In this document: in pieces, positions 36,247-45,251 of the stretch
Layout: each line of letters begins with the position of its first letter
How positions within the stretch are numbered: the first letter of the stretch is position 1
Origin: Streptococcus sobrinus DSM 20742 = ATCC 33478
Lineage (GTDB): Bacteria > Bacillota > Bacilli > Lactobacillales > Streptococcaceae
Length of the DNA stretch: 64,000 nt
Direction of reading: 5' to 3'
Assembly: GCF_000686605.1 (NCBI RefSeq)
Contig: NZ_JMLC01000001.1
Location: 62,001 to 126,000, forward strand
Program-made: the position numbers and the translations under genes
The notes under the pieces: model-generated
What the model saw: the letters and a program-made list of their open reading frames with translations, nothing else
The model's database searches: none
Told to the model about the DNA's origin: nothing

Positions 36247-36275
36247 TTGTTTAGCTTAGTAAAATATGCTAGAAT
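36247..36275 (+). promoter_or_regulatory. promoter of the repeat-esterase gene
   Basis: TTGTTT (36247-36252), 17-bp spacer, extended -10 TGCTAGAAT (TAGAAT 36270-36275). Confidence 0.75.
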
Positions 36276-36302
36276 GACAAGGATTACAAGGAGGAATGAT
36301 AT

Positions 36303-38717
36303 ATGTCACTGGAAAAACATCACCGTTACAGTCTTCGTAAACTAAAATTTGGTTTAGCTTCTGTTGCAGTTGCAGCCTTTTTGACTGGGACAGCAGGCTT
36401 GGTTCAAGCTGATGAAACATCTAGTCAGGATCAAGATAACCAGACTGATCAAAATGTAAGTTCAAACCAGAACGTCAGCCAAGAAACAACAAATCAGGCT
36501 GATTTGAACCAGACAGCAGTTGCAGCCGATGAGACCGCTGACCCTAAAACCGATGAAGCAACGACACAATCAGGGACTAAAAATAGTGAAACTCAGTCGT
36601 CTGAGTCGTCTGAGTCGTCTGAAGTTGCAGAGGCCGAAAATCAAACAACTCAATCAGAGTCTGCTACAAGAACTTTTAGTTTGGAAGAGAAGGATTTTTC
36701 AACAGCTACCTCAGAAGCCAGTCAGCTCGAAACCAAGGACCTTAGAGCAGATGCTGCGACAACTCACTACAAAAATACTTTCGTTGATGATGGTCAGGGG
36801 AATTGGTACTATTTAGATAGTAATGGGAATAATGTTACTGGCAGCCAAACGATTCAAGGGAAAGAACTCTATTTTGCTCAAGATGGTAAGCAAGTTAAAG
36901 GCCAAGAAGTAACAATCAATGGCAAGGTCTACTATTATGACCAAGATTCCGGTGAAAAGTGGGTTAATCGTTTCCGTATGGGCAAAGACGATCAAACTTG
37001 GTTCTATTATGGTAGTGATGGAGCACGGGTTGCTGGTGCTCAAGAAATCAATGGACAAAATCTCTACTTTGATCCTGATACTGGCAAACAAGCCAAGGGA
37101 GTTTTTGCGACTGACAGTGATGGTAAGCACCATTATTATGATAAAAACAGTGGTGCCCAAGTGGAAGATCGATTTGTCCAAGTTTCTGGTAAGTGGTACT
37201 ATCTAGACTCAGATGGTGCCCCTGTAACAGGGGAGCAAGAGATTAATGGTCAAGAGCTTTACTTCAATGAGGATGGCAGTCAGGTCAAGGGTGATTTTGC
37301 TGAATTTGATGGAGCTAATCATTACTATGAGGCTGATTCGGGTGATTTAGTAAAGGATACAACACGTGTTATTAATGGAGTTACCTACCAGTTTGATGAT
37401 GATGGTGTAGCTGTCACTCTTGATAAGGTCGAAACGGTTAAGTCCAGTATTGTCATTAGCAGCTATGAATTTGGACCGTCTGTTTCTAAGATTATTTTGC
37501 AATTTGACAAAAAAGTAACACCTTCGGTCATCCATAGTGGGGCTAGTGTTACAACTGCTGGGGTAGCCCGTAAGATTCTTAATTCCTATGTTTCAGATGC
37601 TTCCGGCCATGTTGTTTATTTTGACAGTAGCAATTATGTTACTTTAGAACTTGATGTTCCTTATGATGCTGATGATAGTAGCAAGAATGCTTCACCATTT
37701 ACCTTTGACCTTGCTACTTACCGTAACCAATGGGTTAGTAGCTACCCTGTTAAGGTAGAAAATCTCCAGGTTCAAGCTGATGGCACTAATTGTCATCAAG
37801 TCATCGATTCTGAGCAAGATGCTATTAATAATCGGATTCTACCAGATACGGACCGCTTCTCAGAACGGGGAACTCTCGGTCAATATCAGTACGCTGCTTA
37901 TAGCCCAACCAATGCTACAGCTGGTGAAAAGAACCCATTGATTATCTGGCTTCATGGTATTGGAGAAGTCGGTATGGATATTGATATTCCCCTTCTAGCT
38001 AGTGGTGTTGTTAAGTTGACAGAGGATTCTGTCCAAAATCATTTCACGTCAACAGGTTCAGGGGCTCAGAAAGGTGCTTACGTTCTGACCCTACAAAGTC
38101 CAACAGCATGGACTAAGACGGATGCTAGCAAGTTGATGGCAGCTATCCGTTCCTATGTTGCTGCCCATCCTGATATTGACAGCAGTAGGATTTACCTTTC
38201 TGGTGTTTCCAACGGTGGCGGAATGACCCTGGCTATGGGTGTGGCTTATCCAAACTATTTCGCTGCTTTAGTGCCAATCGCAGCTCCTTATGATACTTAT
38301 CTCAGCAATAATAATGAGACCATTGATGCGACAAGTCTCAGTGCCCTCAAGAATCAGCCAATGTGGATGATTTCGACACATGCCGATACAACTTTAAATG
38401 TTGATAATAATGTTTTGCCTTTCTACAAGGATCTGTTACAAGCTGGTAGCCAAAATAAATGGCTGTCCTACTTTGAAACCAACGTTGGCGAATTTGGCAA
38501 CCATCCTACCTATAATGGCCACTGGTCTTGGGTTTATTTCCTCAATGACGAAGTTACGGGAGTACAAAATACCGAGAATGCTAAGACCTGGTCTGGCTTG
38601 TCGGGAATGGTTGCTACTAACGCTACCCATGGAGGTGATTCTCAAGCGGTCTATAAGGGCAAAAACTATGGCAATATCTTTGACTGGCTCAATGCCCAAA
38701 ATAAAAAAACTCGTTAA
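36303..38717 (+). CDS. secreted glucan-binding-type repeat protein fused to an esterase
   Basis: 804 residues. Residues 1-38 are a YSIRK-type signal (YSLRKLKFGLASV, cleavage near VQADE), 40-150 an S/T/Q/E-rich linker, and about 160-375 carry five or so aromatic repeats of the choline/glucan-binding type (GNWYYLDSNGNNVTG, QELYFNEDG, HHYYDKNSG). Then comes an Ig-like domain (380-500) and an alpha/beta-hydrolase of PHB-depolymerase/esterase type: oxyanion WLHGIG, nucleophile G-V-S636-N-G, probable acid D695 and H740. There is no LPXTG. The repeats would hold the esterase on glucan or the cell wall. The substrate is unknown. Confidence 0.85.
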   Translation: MSLEKHHRYSLRKLKFGLASVAVAAFLTGTAGLVQADETSSQDQDNQTDQNVSSNQNVSQETTNQADLNQTAVAADETADPKTDEATTQSGTKNSETQSSESSESSEVAEAENQTTQSESATRTFSLEEKDFSTATSEASQLETKDLRADAATTHYKNTFVDDGQGNWYYLDSNGNNVTGSQTIQGKELYFAQDGKQVKGQEVTINGKVYYYDQDSGEKWVNRFRMGKDDQTWFYYGSDGARVAGAQEINGQNLYFDPDTGKQAKGVFATDSDGKHHYYDKNSGAQVEDRFVQVSGKWYYLDSDGAPVTGEQEINGQELYFNEDGSQVKGDFAEFDGANHYYEADSGDLVKDTTRVINGVTYQFDDDGVAVTLDKVETVKSSIVISSYEFGPSVSKIILQFDKKVTPSVIHSGASVTTAGVARKILNSYVSDASGHVVYFDSSNYVTLELDVPYDADDSSKNASPFTFDLATYRNQWVSSYPVKVENLQVQADGTNCHQVIDSEQDAINNRILPDTDRFSERGTLGQYQYAAYSPTNATAGEKNPLIIWLHGIGEVGMDIDIPLLASGVVKLTEDSVQNHFTSTGSGAQKGAYVLTLQSPTAWTKTDASKLMAAIRSYVAAHPDIDSSRIYLSGVSNGGGMTLAMGVAYPNYFAALVPIAAPYDTYLSNNNETIDATSLSALKNQPMWMISTHADTTLNVDNNVLPFYKDLLQAGSQNKWLSYFETNVGEFGNHPTYNGHWSWVYFLNDEVTGVQNTENAKTWSGLSGMVATNATHGGDSQAVYKGKNYGNIFDWLNAQNKKTR

Positions 38718-38739
38718 GACTGGTTAAGCTTGATAAATC

Positions 38740-38771
38740 AAAACGACCTTTATTTGTGAAAGGTCGTTTTT
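38740..38771. terminator. bidirectional terminator
   Basis: AAAACGACCTTT/AAAGGTCGTTTTT between the convergent esterase and GDPD genes. Confidence 0.9.
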
Positions 38772-38790
38772 CTAATGCTCAAAAAATTTA

Positions 38791-40572
38791 TCAGTCTTTA
38801 GCGAATTCGATGTTTAAAAGTCTGATGACTCGGTCAAGGTAGCTGTTGTGATTTTTCATCCCCTTTTTTTCATCCTGAAACTCAATAAGTTTATCGGTAA
38901 TAATGCCATTGACTGGAGACTGAAGGAAGCGAGTCAGGAGCGTGTCATCATTAATAGTCCAGACATAGAGGTCTTTTTTTTGCTGATAGGCGGACAGGGC
39001 GACAACCTCATTATAGGAGAATTCCTCGATAGCGTAGAAATCAACCTTGTGAGCAGAGAAAGGACCAAATTGCAGGGAAACTAGATAGCCGGTGTCGGCT
39101 TGGGGAAGTTTTCTTTCAATCTCCTCAATCACAGGCAGTTTCATGGACATAATTTTATTCCCCTGGACAGCCTTTAGTTCCTTGAGTTTCTTGATAAATA
39201 AATCAACATAGTTGCTGGGTTCATGGCCGTAAGGCTTTAATTCGATAGCAATCTTCTGATGACAGGCCTGGGCGGCCTTCATAAATTCATCCAAGGAAGC
39301 GATATGATCACTATAACCATTTTGCCTGGTTTTGAGTTTAGTCACTTGGGCTAGTGTTAAATCTGAAACATTCTTATCTATCCCAGTCAGCCGTTTGAGA
39401 TTATTGTCATGACTGACTACAAACTGATGGTCTTTAGTCATGACGACATCCATCTCGGAATAATCGGCCCCAGCCTTGTGAGCAGCCTGCATAGCTGTAA
39501 TGGAATTTTCCACACCGTGATTAACATCTCCCCGATGGGCAATCATCAGAGCATTGGGATTGGTTTGGAGGAGATAAAGAGAGAGTCCGTTAGAAATCAG
39601 CCAGGCTAGGAGTGTCATCGGCAGAAGGAGGCGGATCCATTTTGGGAAAACCCAAGATTTGTCATATTTTGATTGATAGGGCAGGTCTTTTTGAAATTTT
39701 TCCAGGCTCAAAAGATGACTGGTTAGAACAATCATTAAAATGAATTTGAGACCGACGATGAAAACAAAATTGACCGCTCGCATCAGGCTATAGAGGGCAG
39801 TCTCTAGCAGGAGATTATTACCAGAATAATCTAGCCAACCGAAAACAAGAATCGTCCCACTGTAGATAATTAGGAGAAGGAGGCTGGCTAGGAGACTGTA
39901 GAAGCCAAAGATAGCTAAAACCTTGAGTTGTCGCCCCTTGGTCAGTTTCCAGGATTCTCTTAAAATCTGACTTGGTTTGCGGTTACTGATGGTGTAGAGG
40001 GGCAGAAAATAAACGAAGCGAAGATTGAGGTAGGCTACTACGATAAGGCTGACTAAGTAGATTAACTTACCAGAATTAGATTTCATTAGTTCTCCTGAGA
40101 TGAAATCAGGAATTTTAAAGTTAGCCAATAAACTTGATTTTAGGCCATAGTTGGCTAAGGGAATCATCAAAAATAGGTAAAAGAGAAAGACCAGCAGTTG
40201 GGGGCCGCAGAGCCCCCTTAATTTTTGTGGAAGCCCCTCGATGATTTGGCGGATAGAAAGAGGCTGGTAGGTCTTAGCTATGGTAATGGTTAGAATGGCA
40301 AATTCTAGGTAGATGACTCCAACCAAAATTAGTAGATAGAGCAAGAAAAAAATCAGGGCCAGGGGGTGGCTTGCGATGGCTGACCAGGTATTTGGCGTCA
40401 GACTGATAATGCCAGCAAAACCGACAACCCGATTAAAGACAAAAGACAGCAACCCCTTAGCCAGGTAGGCCAGAAAGACCTGCAAAATCAGGGCAGTCAG
40501 CAGGTAGGTCCAAAAATTTTTCCGCAAATTTTGCCAAGATTCTCGCAAGAGACTTCTAAAAGATAGTGACAT
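38791..40572 (-). CDS. membrane-anchored glycerophosphodiester phosphodiesterase
   Basis: 593 residues. Residues 1-330 contain about eight membrane helices (the GDPD-associated membrane domain), and 335-590 the catalytic GDPD barrel: AHRGD, E-N-S, EMDVVMTKD and VSHD hold the metal and catalytic residues. It would hydrolyse glycerophosphodiesters to glycerol-3-phosphate; the topology suggests action at the membrane surface on lipid or teichoic-acid glycerophosphates. The final part (VYVWTINDD-like LYVWTINDDTLL) is standard. Monocistronic. Confidence 0.92.
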   Translation of the reverse strand: MSLSFRSLLRESWQNLRKNFWTYLLTALILQVFLAYLAKGLLSFVFNRVVGFAGIISLTPNTWSAIASHPLALIFFLLYLLILVGVIYLEFAILTITIAKTYQPLSIRQIIEGLPQKLRGLCGPQLLVFLFYLFLMIPLANYGLKSSLLANFKIPDFISGELMKSNSGKLIYLVSLIVVAYLNLRFVYFLPLYTISNRKPSQILRESWKLTKGRQLKVLAIFGFYSLLASLLLLIIYSGTILVFGWLDYSGNNLLLETALYSLMRAVNFVFIVGLKFILMIVLTSHLLSLEKFQKDLPYQSKYDKSWVFPKWIRLLLPMTLLAWLISNGLSLYLLQTNPNALMIAHRGDVNHGVENSITAMQAAHKAGADYSEMDVVMTKDHQFVVSHDNNLKRLTGIDKNVSDLTLAQVTKLKTRQNGYSDHIASLDEFMKAAQACHQKIAIELKPYGHEPSNYVDLFIKKLKELKAVQGNKIMSMKLPVIEEIERKLPQADTGYLVSLQFGPFSAHKVDFYAIEEFSYNEVVALSAYQQKKDLYVWTINDDTLLTRFLQSPVNGIITDKLIEFQDEKKGMKNHNSYLDRVIRLLNIEFAKD

Positions 40573-40714
40573 GGTGCTTTCCTTCCTATGTAATCATTAG
40601 TGCTATTGTAGCATAAAGTGGATAGGAAACCGAGTGGCGATAGGTAAGAGGAATTTAGTTTCTCATGTAAAGGGCAAGAATCCAATTGGCGGGCTAATTA
40701 GCCTATTTCATTTT

Positions 40715-40816
40715 TTATACTGAGTTAAAATCAAAACGAACAATTTGATACTTTCTCCTTTGTGGTACTTAAGGGCTCGGTATCTTTGTCAGGAGTTTTC
40801 TTGCGTCCGCACTTTA
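40715..40816 (+). repeat. family-2 element, degraded third copy
   Basis: TTATACTGAGTTAAAATCAAA resembles the left terminal repeat. GATACTTTCTCC..TGTGGTA and later GTCAGGAG...TTGCGTCCGCACTTT match the interior of the 7171 and 57250 copies. About 70 bp left of GATACTTTC and about 60 bp of the middle are missing, and the right end is lost. Confidence 0.6.
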
Positions 40817-40817
40817 A

Positions 40818-40839
40818 AAGGACCACGTTTGTGATCCTT
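40818..40839 (-). terminator. terminator of the phosphoesterase gene
   Basis: Minus-strand AAGGATCAC-AAAC-GTGGTCCTT followed by TTAAAG; the stem overlaps the stop codon. Confidence 0.6.
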
Positions 40840-41695
40840 AGCAGCCAAATATGGTCATGGACTTGAGCAGCTCCGTTTGGAACTGCTTTTTTTTGTAGGC
40901 TTGGTAATCGGGACTCTTTCGGACCAAATTGTAGCGTTTGGAGAGATTCCAAGTACCACTGGGATTAAGCTCTGGGTGGTTGGAGACAAAGTTGATGGTC
41001 AAATCCCATTCTCTGATATAGCCCAAGGGATGGGAATGGTAGGTGACCCCCTCAATGGTTTGGTCGCCGTAGGAGCGATGGGCGTGACCAAAGATCACAT
41101 CCCTGACACCATAGTTAACAAAGATTTGGTGAAATTTTTGGCTGCCCAGAAAGGCGTTGAAGGGGGCAAATTTGGGATGGGTCATGGTGAAGTCTTGATG
41201 AGGAACAAAGTGCATGGCCACAATGAGTCTGCTGGTATCCAGGTGCTGGAGCAGGTCTTCCAATCTAGCTAGAACCTTTTGCGTGGTAGCAGGGTCAGAC
41301 TCCTGACGGTTGAGACGGCGGTCAAACCAGAAGGTTTTCTTGAGACGCAGAATCTTGTCTGTCGGCTCCCGACTAAAGGAATAGTCATACCAGCCATGAA
41401 AGGCTAGGAGCTGGCGACTCCCTAGATTGTAGACCTGAAAATCCAGCTGGTCGATCTCACTATCGTTTAAGTCCAGCATATCGTGATTGCCCAGATTGTA
41501 GGTGACCTCGAGCGATTTTCTCAGCTCTTCAATAAAGGGCAGGGAGATGTCCTTGTGGTGGTTGGAAATATCACCGGCCAGATGGAGATGGGTGACTCCA
41601 GTTTCCTGAAGAATGGTAAGCAGGGTCTCTTTTTCAAAGTCGCTGAATTGATTGAGGTCGATGTGGAGGTCGCTTATAATTGCAAGTTTTGTCAT
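40838..41695 (-). CDS. calcineurin-like metallophosphoesterase
   Basis: 285 residues with all the metal motifs in order: SDLHID (D9, H11), LAGDISNH, NLGNHDM, a mid-protein MHFVPH and GHAHRS. It is a cytoplasmic two-metal phosphoesterase; the substrate (cyclic dinucleotide, phosphoprotein or phosphodiester) cannot be told. Its ATG lies only 6 bp after an extended -10 (TGCTAGAAT), so the mRNA should have almost no leader. Divergent from queG. Confidence 0.88.
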   Translation of the reverse strand: MTKLAIISDLHIDLNQFSDFEKETLLTILQETGVTHLHLAGDISNHHKDISLPFIEELRKSLEVTYNLGNHDMLDLNDSEIDQLDFQVYNLGSRQLLAFHGWYDYSFSREPTDKILRLKKTFWFDRRLNRQESDPATTQKVLARLEDLLQHLDTSRLIVAMHFVPHQDFTMTHPKFAPFNAFLGSQKFHQIFVNYGVRDVIFGHAHRSYGDQTIEGVTYHSHPLGYIREWDLTINFVSNHPELNPSGTWNLSKRYNLVRKSPDYQAYKKKQFQTELLKSMTIFGC

Positions 41696-41701
41696 AGCTC
41701 T

Positions 41702-41710
41702 ATTCTAGCA
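41702..41710 (-). promoter_or_regulatory. phosphoesterase promoter giving a leaderless mRNA
   Basis: Minus-strand TGCTAGAAT (TAGAAT 41707-41702), followed after AGAGCT by the ATG at 41695. The -35 is poor; the extended -10 supports it. Confidence 0.55.
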
Positions 41711-41756
41711 GAAAATCTGGTGCAGCGGGGCTTAATAAACTTATAATGGTTGCCCC

Positions 41757-41785
41757 TTGAAAGCCTCCCCTTTTTGCATTATGAT
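41757..41785 (+). promoter_or_regulatory. queG promoter giving a leaderless mRNA
   Basis: TTGAAA (41757-41762), 17-bp spacer, TATGAT (41780-41785). The expected start falls on or next to the ATG at 41792. Confidence 0.65.
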
Positions 41786-41791
41786 AGACTT

Positions 41792-42916
41792 ATGGATATT
41801 AAGGCAGAGATTCAAAAATTAGCCAAAAATCTTGGCATTTCGAAAATCGGTTTTACCACGGCCGAGGATTTTGCTTATTTGGAAAGATCCCTGAGGGCTT
41901 CAGTTGAAGAGGGTAGAAATTCTGGTTTTGAGCATAAAAATATTGAGGAGCGGATTGACCCTAAGCTTAGTCTGGCATCGGCCAAGACCATCATTTCGAT
42001 TGCGGTGGCCTATCCTCGGCAATTGCCGACCCAGCCACCCAAGACCCAATACAAGCGAGGGAAAATTACTCCAAACTCCTGGGGTCTAGACTACCACCAT
42101 GTCCTTAATGACAAGCTCAATCGCCTAGCCCGAGGAATTGAGGAGCTCTGTGCTGAATTTCCTTTGGAGCACAAGGCCATGGTGGACACCGGTGCCCTGA
42201 TTGATACGGCAGTAGCCAAACGGGCGGGGATTGGCTTTATCGGCAAGAACGGTCTCGTTATCTCCAAGGAATACGGTTCCTATATGTTTCTGGGCGAGCT
42301 GATTACCAATCTGGAGATTGAACCTGACAGTCCAGTTGATTATGGTTGTGGCGACTGTCGCCGTTGTCTGGATGCCTGTCCCACCTCCTGTTTGCTGGGC
42401 AATGGTTCTATGGATGCCAAACGCTGCCTGTCCTTCCAAACTCAGGACAAGGGCATGATGGCCATGGAATTTCGGAAGAAAATTAAGACGGTCATCTACG
42501 GCTGTGACATCTGTCAAATCTGCTGTCCCTACAATAAAGGGATTCAGAATCCTCTGGCAACTCCGATTGATCCTGATTTGGCTTGGCCTGAGCTTTTGCC
42601 TTTTTTAGAATTATCCAACAGCGATTTCAAGAAGAAATTTGGCGAAATTGCTGGTTCTTGGCGGGGCAAGAATATTCTCCAACGCAATGCCATTATTGCC
42701 CTAGCCAATGCCCATGATAAAAATGCCATCGTCAAGCTGATGGAAATTATCGACAGAAATAACAATCCCATTCACACAGCGACAGCTATTTGGGCTCTGG
42801 GAGAAATTGTCAAGAAACCAGACCAAGCCATCAAGGACTATATGCAGGATTTGGATCCTCAGGAAGACGCAGCCCGACAAGAGTGGCAACTGGTTTGTGA
42901 CAAATGGCAAATTTAA
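41792..42916 (+). CDS. queG: epoxyqueuosine reductase
   Basis: Cobalamin-dependent Fe-S enzyme that reduces epoxyqueuosine to queuosine in tRNA, the step after QueA (4964-5992 here). 374 residues from ATG 41792 (MDIKAEIQKLAKNLGISKIG); a TTG at 41750 is in frame but lies upstream of the promoter. Two 4Fe-4S clusters are seen (CGDCRRCLDACPTSC and CDICQICCPYNKG), followed by a HEAT-like C-terminal region. No Shine-Dalgarno precedes the ATG. Confidence 0.95.
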   Translation: MDIKAEIQKLAKNLGISKIGFTTAEDFAYLERSLRASVEEGRNSGFEHKNIEERIDPKLSLASAKTIISIAVAYPRQLPTQPPKTQYKRGKITPNSWGLDYHHVLNDKLNRLARGIEELCAEFPLEHKAMVDTGALIDTAVAKRAGIGFIGKNGLVISKEYGSYMFLGELITNLEIEPDSPVDYGCGDCRRCLDACPTSCLLGNGSMDAKRCLSFQTQDKGMMAMEFRKKIKTVIYGCDICQICCPYNKGIQNPLATPIDPDLAWPELLPFLELSNSDFKKKFGEIAGSWRGKNILQRNAIIALANAHDKNAIVKLMEIIDRNNNPIHTATAIWALGEIVKKPDQAIKDYMQDLDPQEDAARQEWQLVCDKWQI

Positions 42917-42996
42917 GGGCTTTATGATAAAATAAAAGAACTCTGGCGGGCTCTATCCAAAGAGTCAGGCCTAAAACCAAAGATTGGAGAGAATAT

Positions 42997-44095
42997 ATGG
43001 AAGTGGCTGAAATCCGCCAAAAAATAGTAGAAAATCAAGAGAAGTTGACTAGCTTCAGGAGGTCTCTTTGACCTCGATCGTCTGGAGGAGGACATTGCCC
43101 TCCTGGAAAATAAGATGACCGAGCCGGATTTTTGGGATGATAATATTGCTGCCCAAAAGACCTCTCAGGAACTCAATGAGCTCAAGCAGACCTATGACAC
43201 CTTCAATCAGATGGAAGAACTCTCAGAAGAGTCTGAACTCTATCTGGAAATGCTGGAGGAAGACGACAGCGTTCAAGCAGACCTAGAAGAGACTCTGGCC
43301 AAGCTGGACAAGATGATGACCAGCTATGAGATGACCTTACTCCTATCTGAGCCCTATGACAATAACAATGCCATCTTGGAAATTCATCCCGGATCTGGTG
43401 GTACCGAGGCCCAAGACTGGGGCGATATGCTTTTGCGGATGTATCAACGCTACGGTAACGCCAAGGGCTTCAAGGTTGAAGTTCTGGATTATCAGGCGGG
43501 AGACGAAGCTGGCGTCAAGTCGGTCACCCTCTCTTTTGAGGGACCCCACGCCTATGGTCTTCTAAAGTCAGAAATGGGCGTCCACCGTTTGGTGCGGATT
43601 TCACCCTTTGATTCCGCTAAGCGTCGTCATACTTCCTTTACCTCGGTTGAGGTTATGCCTGAATTGGATGATAGCATTGAGGTTGATATTCGCGATGATG
43701 ACCTTAAAATGGATACCTTCCGCTCGGGTGGTGCCGGCGGCCAAAATGTCAATAAGGTTTCGACCGGTGTCCGCCTGACACACATCCCAACAGGAATTGT
43801 TGTAGCATCAACGGTTGACCGGACCCAATATGGTAACCGTGACCGAGCCATGAAGATGTTGCAGGCTAAGCTTTACCAATTGGAGCAGGAGAAGAAGGCA
43901 GAGGAAGTTTCAGCCCTCAAGGGTGATAAGAAAGAAATTACCTGGGGCTCACAAATTCGCTCCTATGTCTTTACCCCCTACACCATGGTCAAGGACCACC
44001 GGACAGGCTATGAAGTCGCCCAAGTCGATAAGGTTATGGACGGCGATATTGACGGCTTTATTGATGCCTACCTCAAATGGCGATTGGAGGAATAA
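42997..44095 (+). CDS. prfB: peptide chain release factor 2 (programmed +1 frameshift)
   Basis: Recognises UGA and UAA stops. The coding path starts at ATG 42997 ([14 protein letters not shown]), reaches CTT TGA at 43066-43071, shifts +1, and continues [15 protein letters not shown] to 44095, giving 365 residues, the normal RF2 length. The catalytic [12 protein letters not shown] (GGQ) is present. Low RF2 makes the ribosome pause at the UGA and shift, so RF2 controls its own level. Probably co-transcribed with or close to ftsEX, as in other streptococci, but a terminator and repeats lie between. Confidence 0.97.
43057..43072 (+). promoter_or_regulatory. prfB programmed frameshift site
   Basis: An internal Shine-Dalgarno AGGAGG (43057-43062) lies 3 nt before CTT TGA C (43066-43072), the conserved RF2 recoding signal. 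Confidence 0.95.
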
Positions 44096-44116
44096 AAAGG
44101 TCCAGTGGACCTTTTT
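44094..44116 (+). terminator. prfB terminator
   Basis: AAAAAGGTCCA/TGGACCTTTTT. The core AGGTCCAGTGGACCTT is repeated without the T run at 44147-44163. Confidence 0.85.
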
Positions 44117-44164
44117 ATCCCGAGCCTAGAAATTGGAAAGCGAAGTAGGTCCAGTGGACCTTGA

Positions 44165-44420
44165 ATCCTGCGACGTGGAGCAAGTAAACTTGATAATAGC
44201 TTACTTGTGAAGTTAGTAAGGAAGACAGGAAGTTTGCCGATAGCAACTTCCGTGTGTCTTCCTTGAACCAAGAAACAGGAAAGCCAGGCTAAAACCATTG
44301 TATCTTGTTAATTGCGACGTTTCTGTATGGTCGGTCGACAATACCGACCGACAGAAACTAGTAAGTGAGCTAGAGATTTTCCTTAGAAAATCTCGTAGTT
44401 GAACAAGTGCTTTAGCACTT
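44165..44420 (-). repeat. family-1 structured repeats, two copies (minus strand)
   Basis: Copy 1: 44170-44222 reads on the minus strand CTTACTAAC, arms CAAGTAA/TTTACTTG around TATTATC, then CGTCGC. Beside it (44218-44264) lies a long stem AAGGAAGACA/TGTCTTCCTT with GGAAGTTGC-TATC-GGCAAACTTCC inside. Copy 2: 44314-44370 has CTCACTTACTA, arms GTTTCTGT.GGTCGGT/ACCGACC..ACAGAAAC around ATTGTCG, then GTCGCAA, with hairpins AGATTTTC/GAAAATCT and AAGTGC/GCACTT beyond it. They fill the prfB-ftsE spacer. Confidence 0.75.
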
Positions 44421-44558
44421 AATGAAACTGCTCAATTGAATACGCCCTAAAGGCTGTGTAAAAAAGACCAATCACCTAGAAAATCAGGATTTTCTGTCGA
44501 TTGCCTAGATTACATTACCTTTTACGGGCTTTATATCTTTATTTCGAAAGGAAACTAA

Positions 44559-45251
44559 ATGGCACTTATTGAACTAAATCGGGTCTCAAAGAAGTACTCC
44601 CATGGTTCGACTGCCCTGCGTGATATTACCCTAGATGTCAGGAATGGCGAATTCGTCTACATTGTCGGGCCGTCAGGGGCAGGGAAATCGACCCTTATTC
44701 GTATGCTCTACCGTGAAGAAGAAGCCAGCCGAGGCTCTATCAAGGTAGGACAGTTCCGTCTCAACAAGATTAAGAAACGGCAGATTCCCATTCTGCGTCG
44801 TTCAATCGGCGTTGTCTTCCAGGACTATAAATTGCTCAACCATAAGACGGTTTATGAGAATGTTGCTTTTGCCATGGAAGTTATTGGCGAAAGACCTCGT
44901 TATATTAAAAAACGAGTTAAGGAAGTCCTCAGTCTAGTTGGACTCAAGCATAAGGAACGCTCCTTCCCTAACCAATTATCTGGAGGGGAACAGCAGAGGG
45001 TCGCTATTGCTCGAGCCTTGGTCAACAATCCAAAAGTCTTGATTGCTGATGAACCAACAGGCAATCTGGACCCAGAGATTTCCGAAGAAATTATGCAGCT
45101 TCTGGAGCGCATCAACGAAAGCGGAACGACTGTTTTGATGGCGACCCACAACAGCAGCCTTGTTAATACCCACAAGCATCGGGTCCTAGCTATTGAGGAT
45201 GGCCGTTTGGTCCGTGACGAAGAGGAAGGAGAGTACGGTTACGATGATTAG
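44559..45251 (+). CDS. ftsE: cell-division ATP-binding protein FtsE
   Basis: ABC-type ATPase of the FtsEX complex, which activates the peptidoglycan hydrolase PcsB in streptococci. 230 residues. Walker A VGPSGAGKST, signature LSGGEQQRVAIARAL, Walker B VLIADEPTGNLD and the H-loop MATHN are all intact. The ATG follows GAAAGGAAA. ftsX overlaps its end by 8 nt. Confidence 0.97.
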   Translation: MALIELNRVSKKYSHGSTALRDITLDVRNGEFVYIVGPSGAGKSTLIRMLYREEEASRGSIKVGQFRLNKIKKRQIPILRRSIGVVFQDYKLLNHKTVYENVAFAMEVIGERPRYIKKRVKEVLSLVGLKHKERSFPNQLSGGEQQRVAIARALVNNPKVLIADEPTGNLDPEISEEIMQLLERINESGTTVLMATHNSSLVNTHKHRVLAIEDGRLVRDEEEGEYGYDD

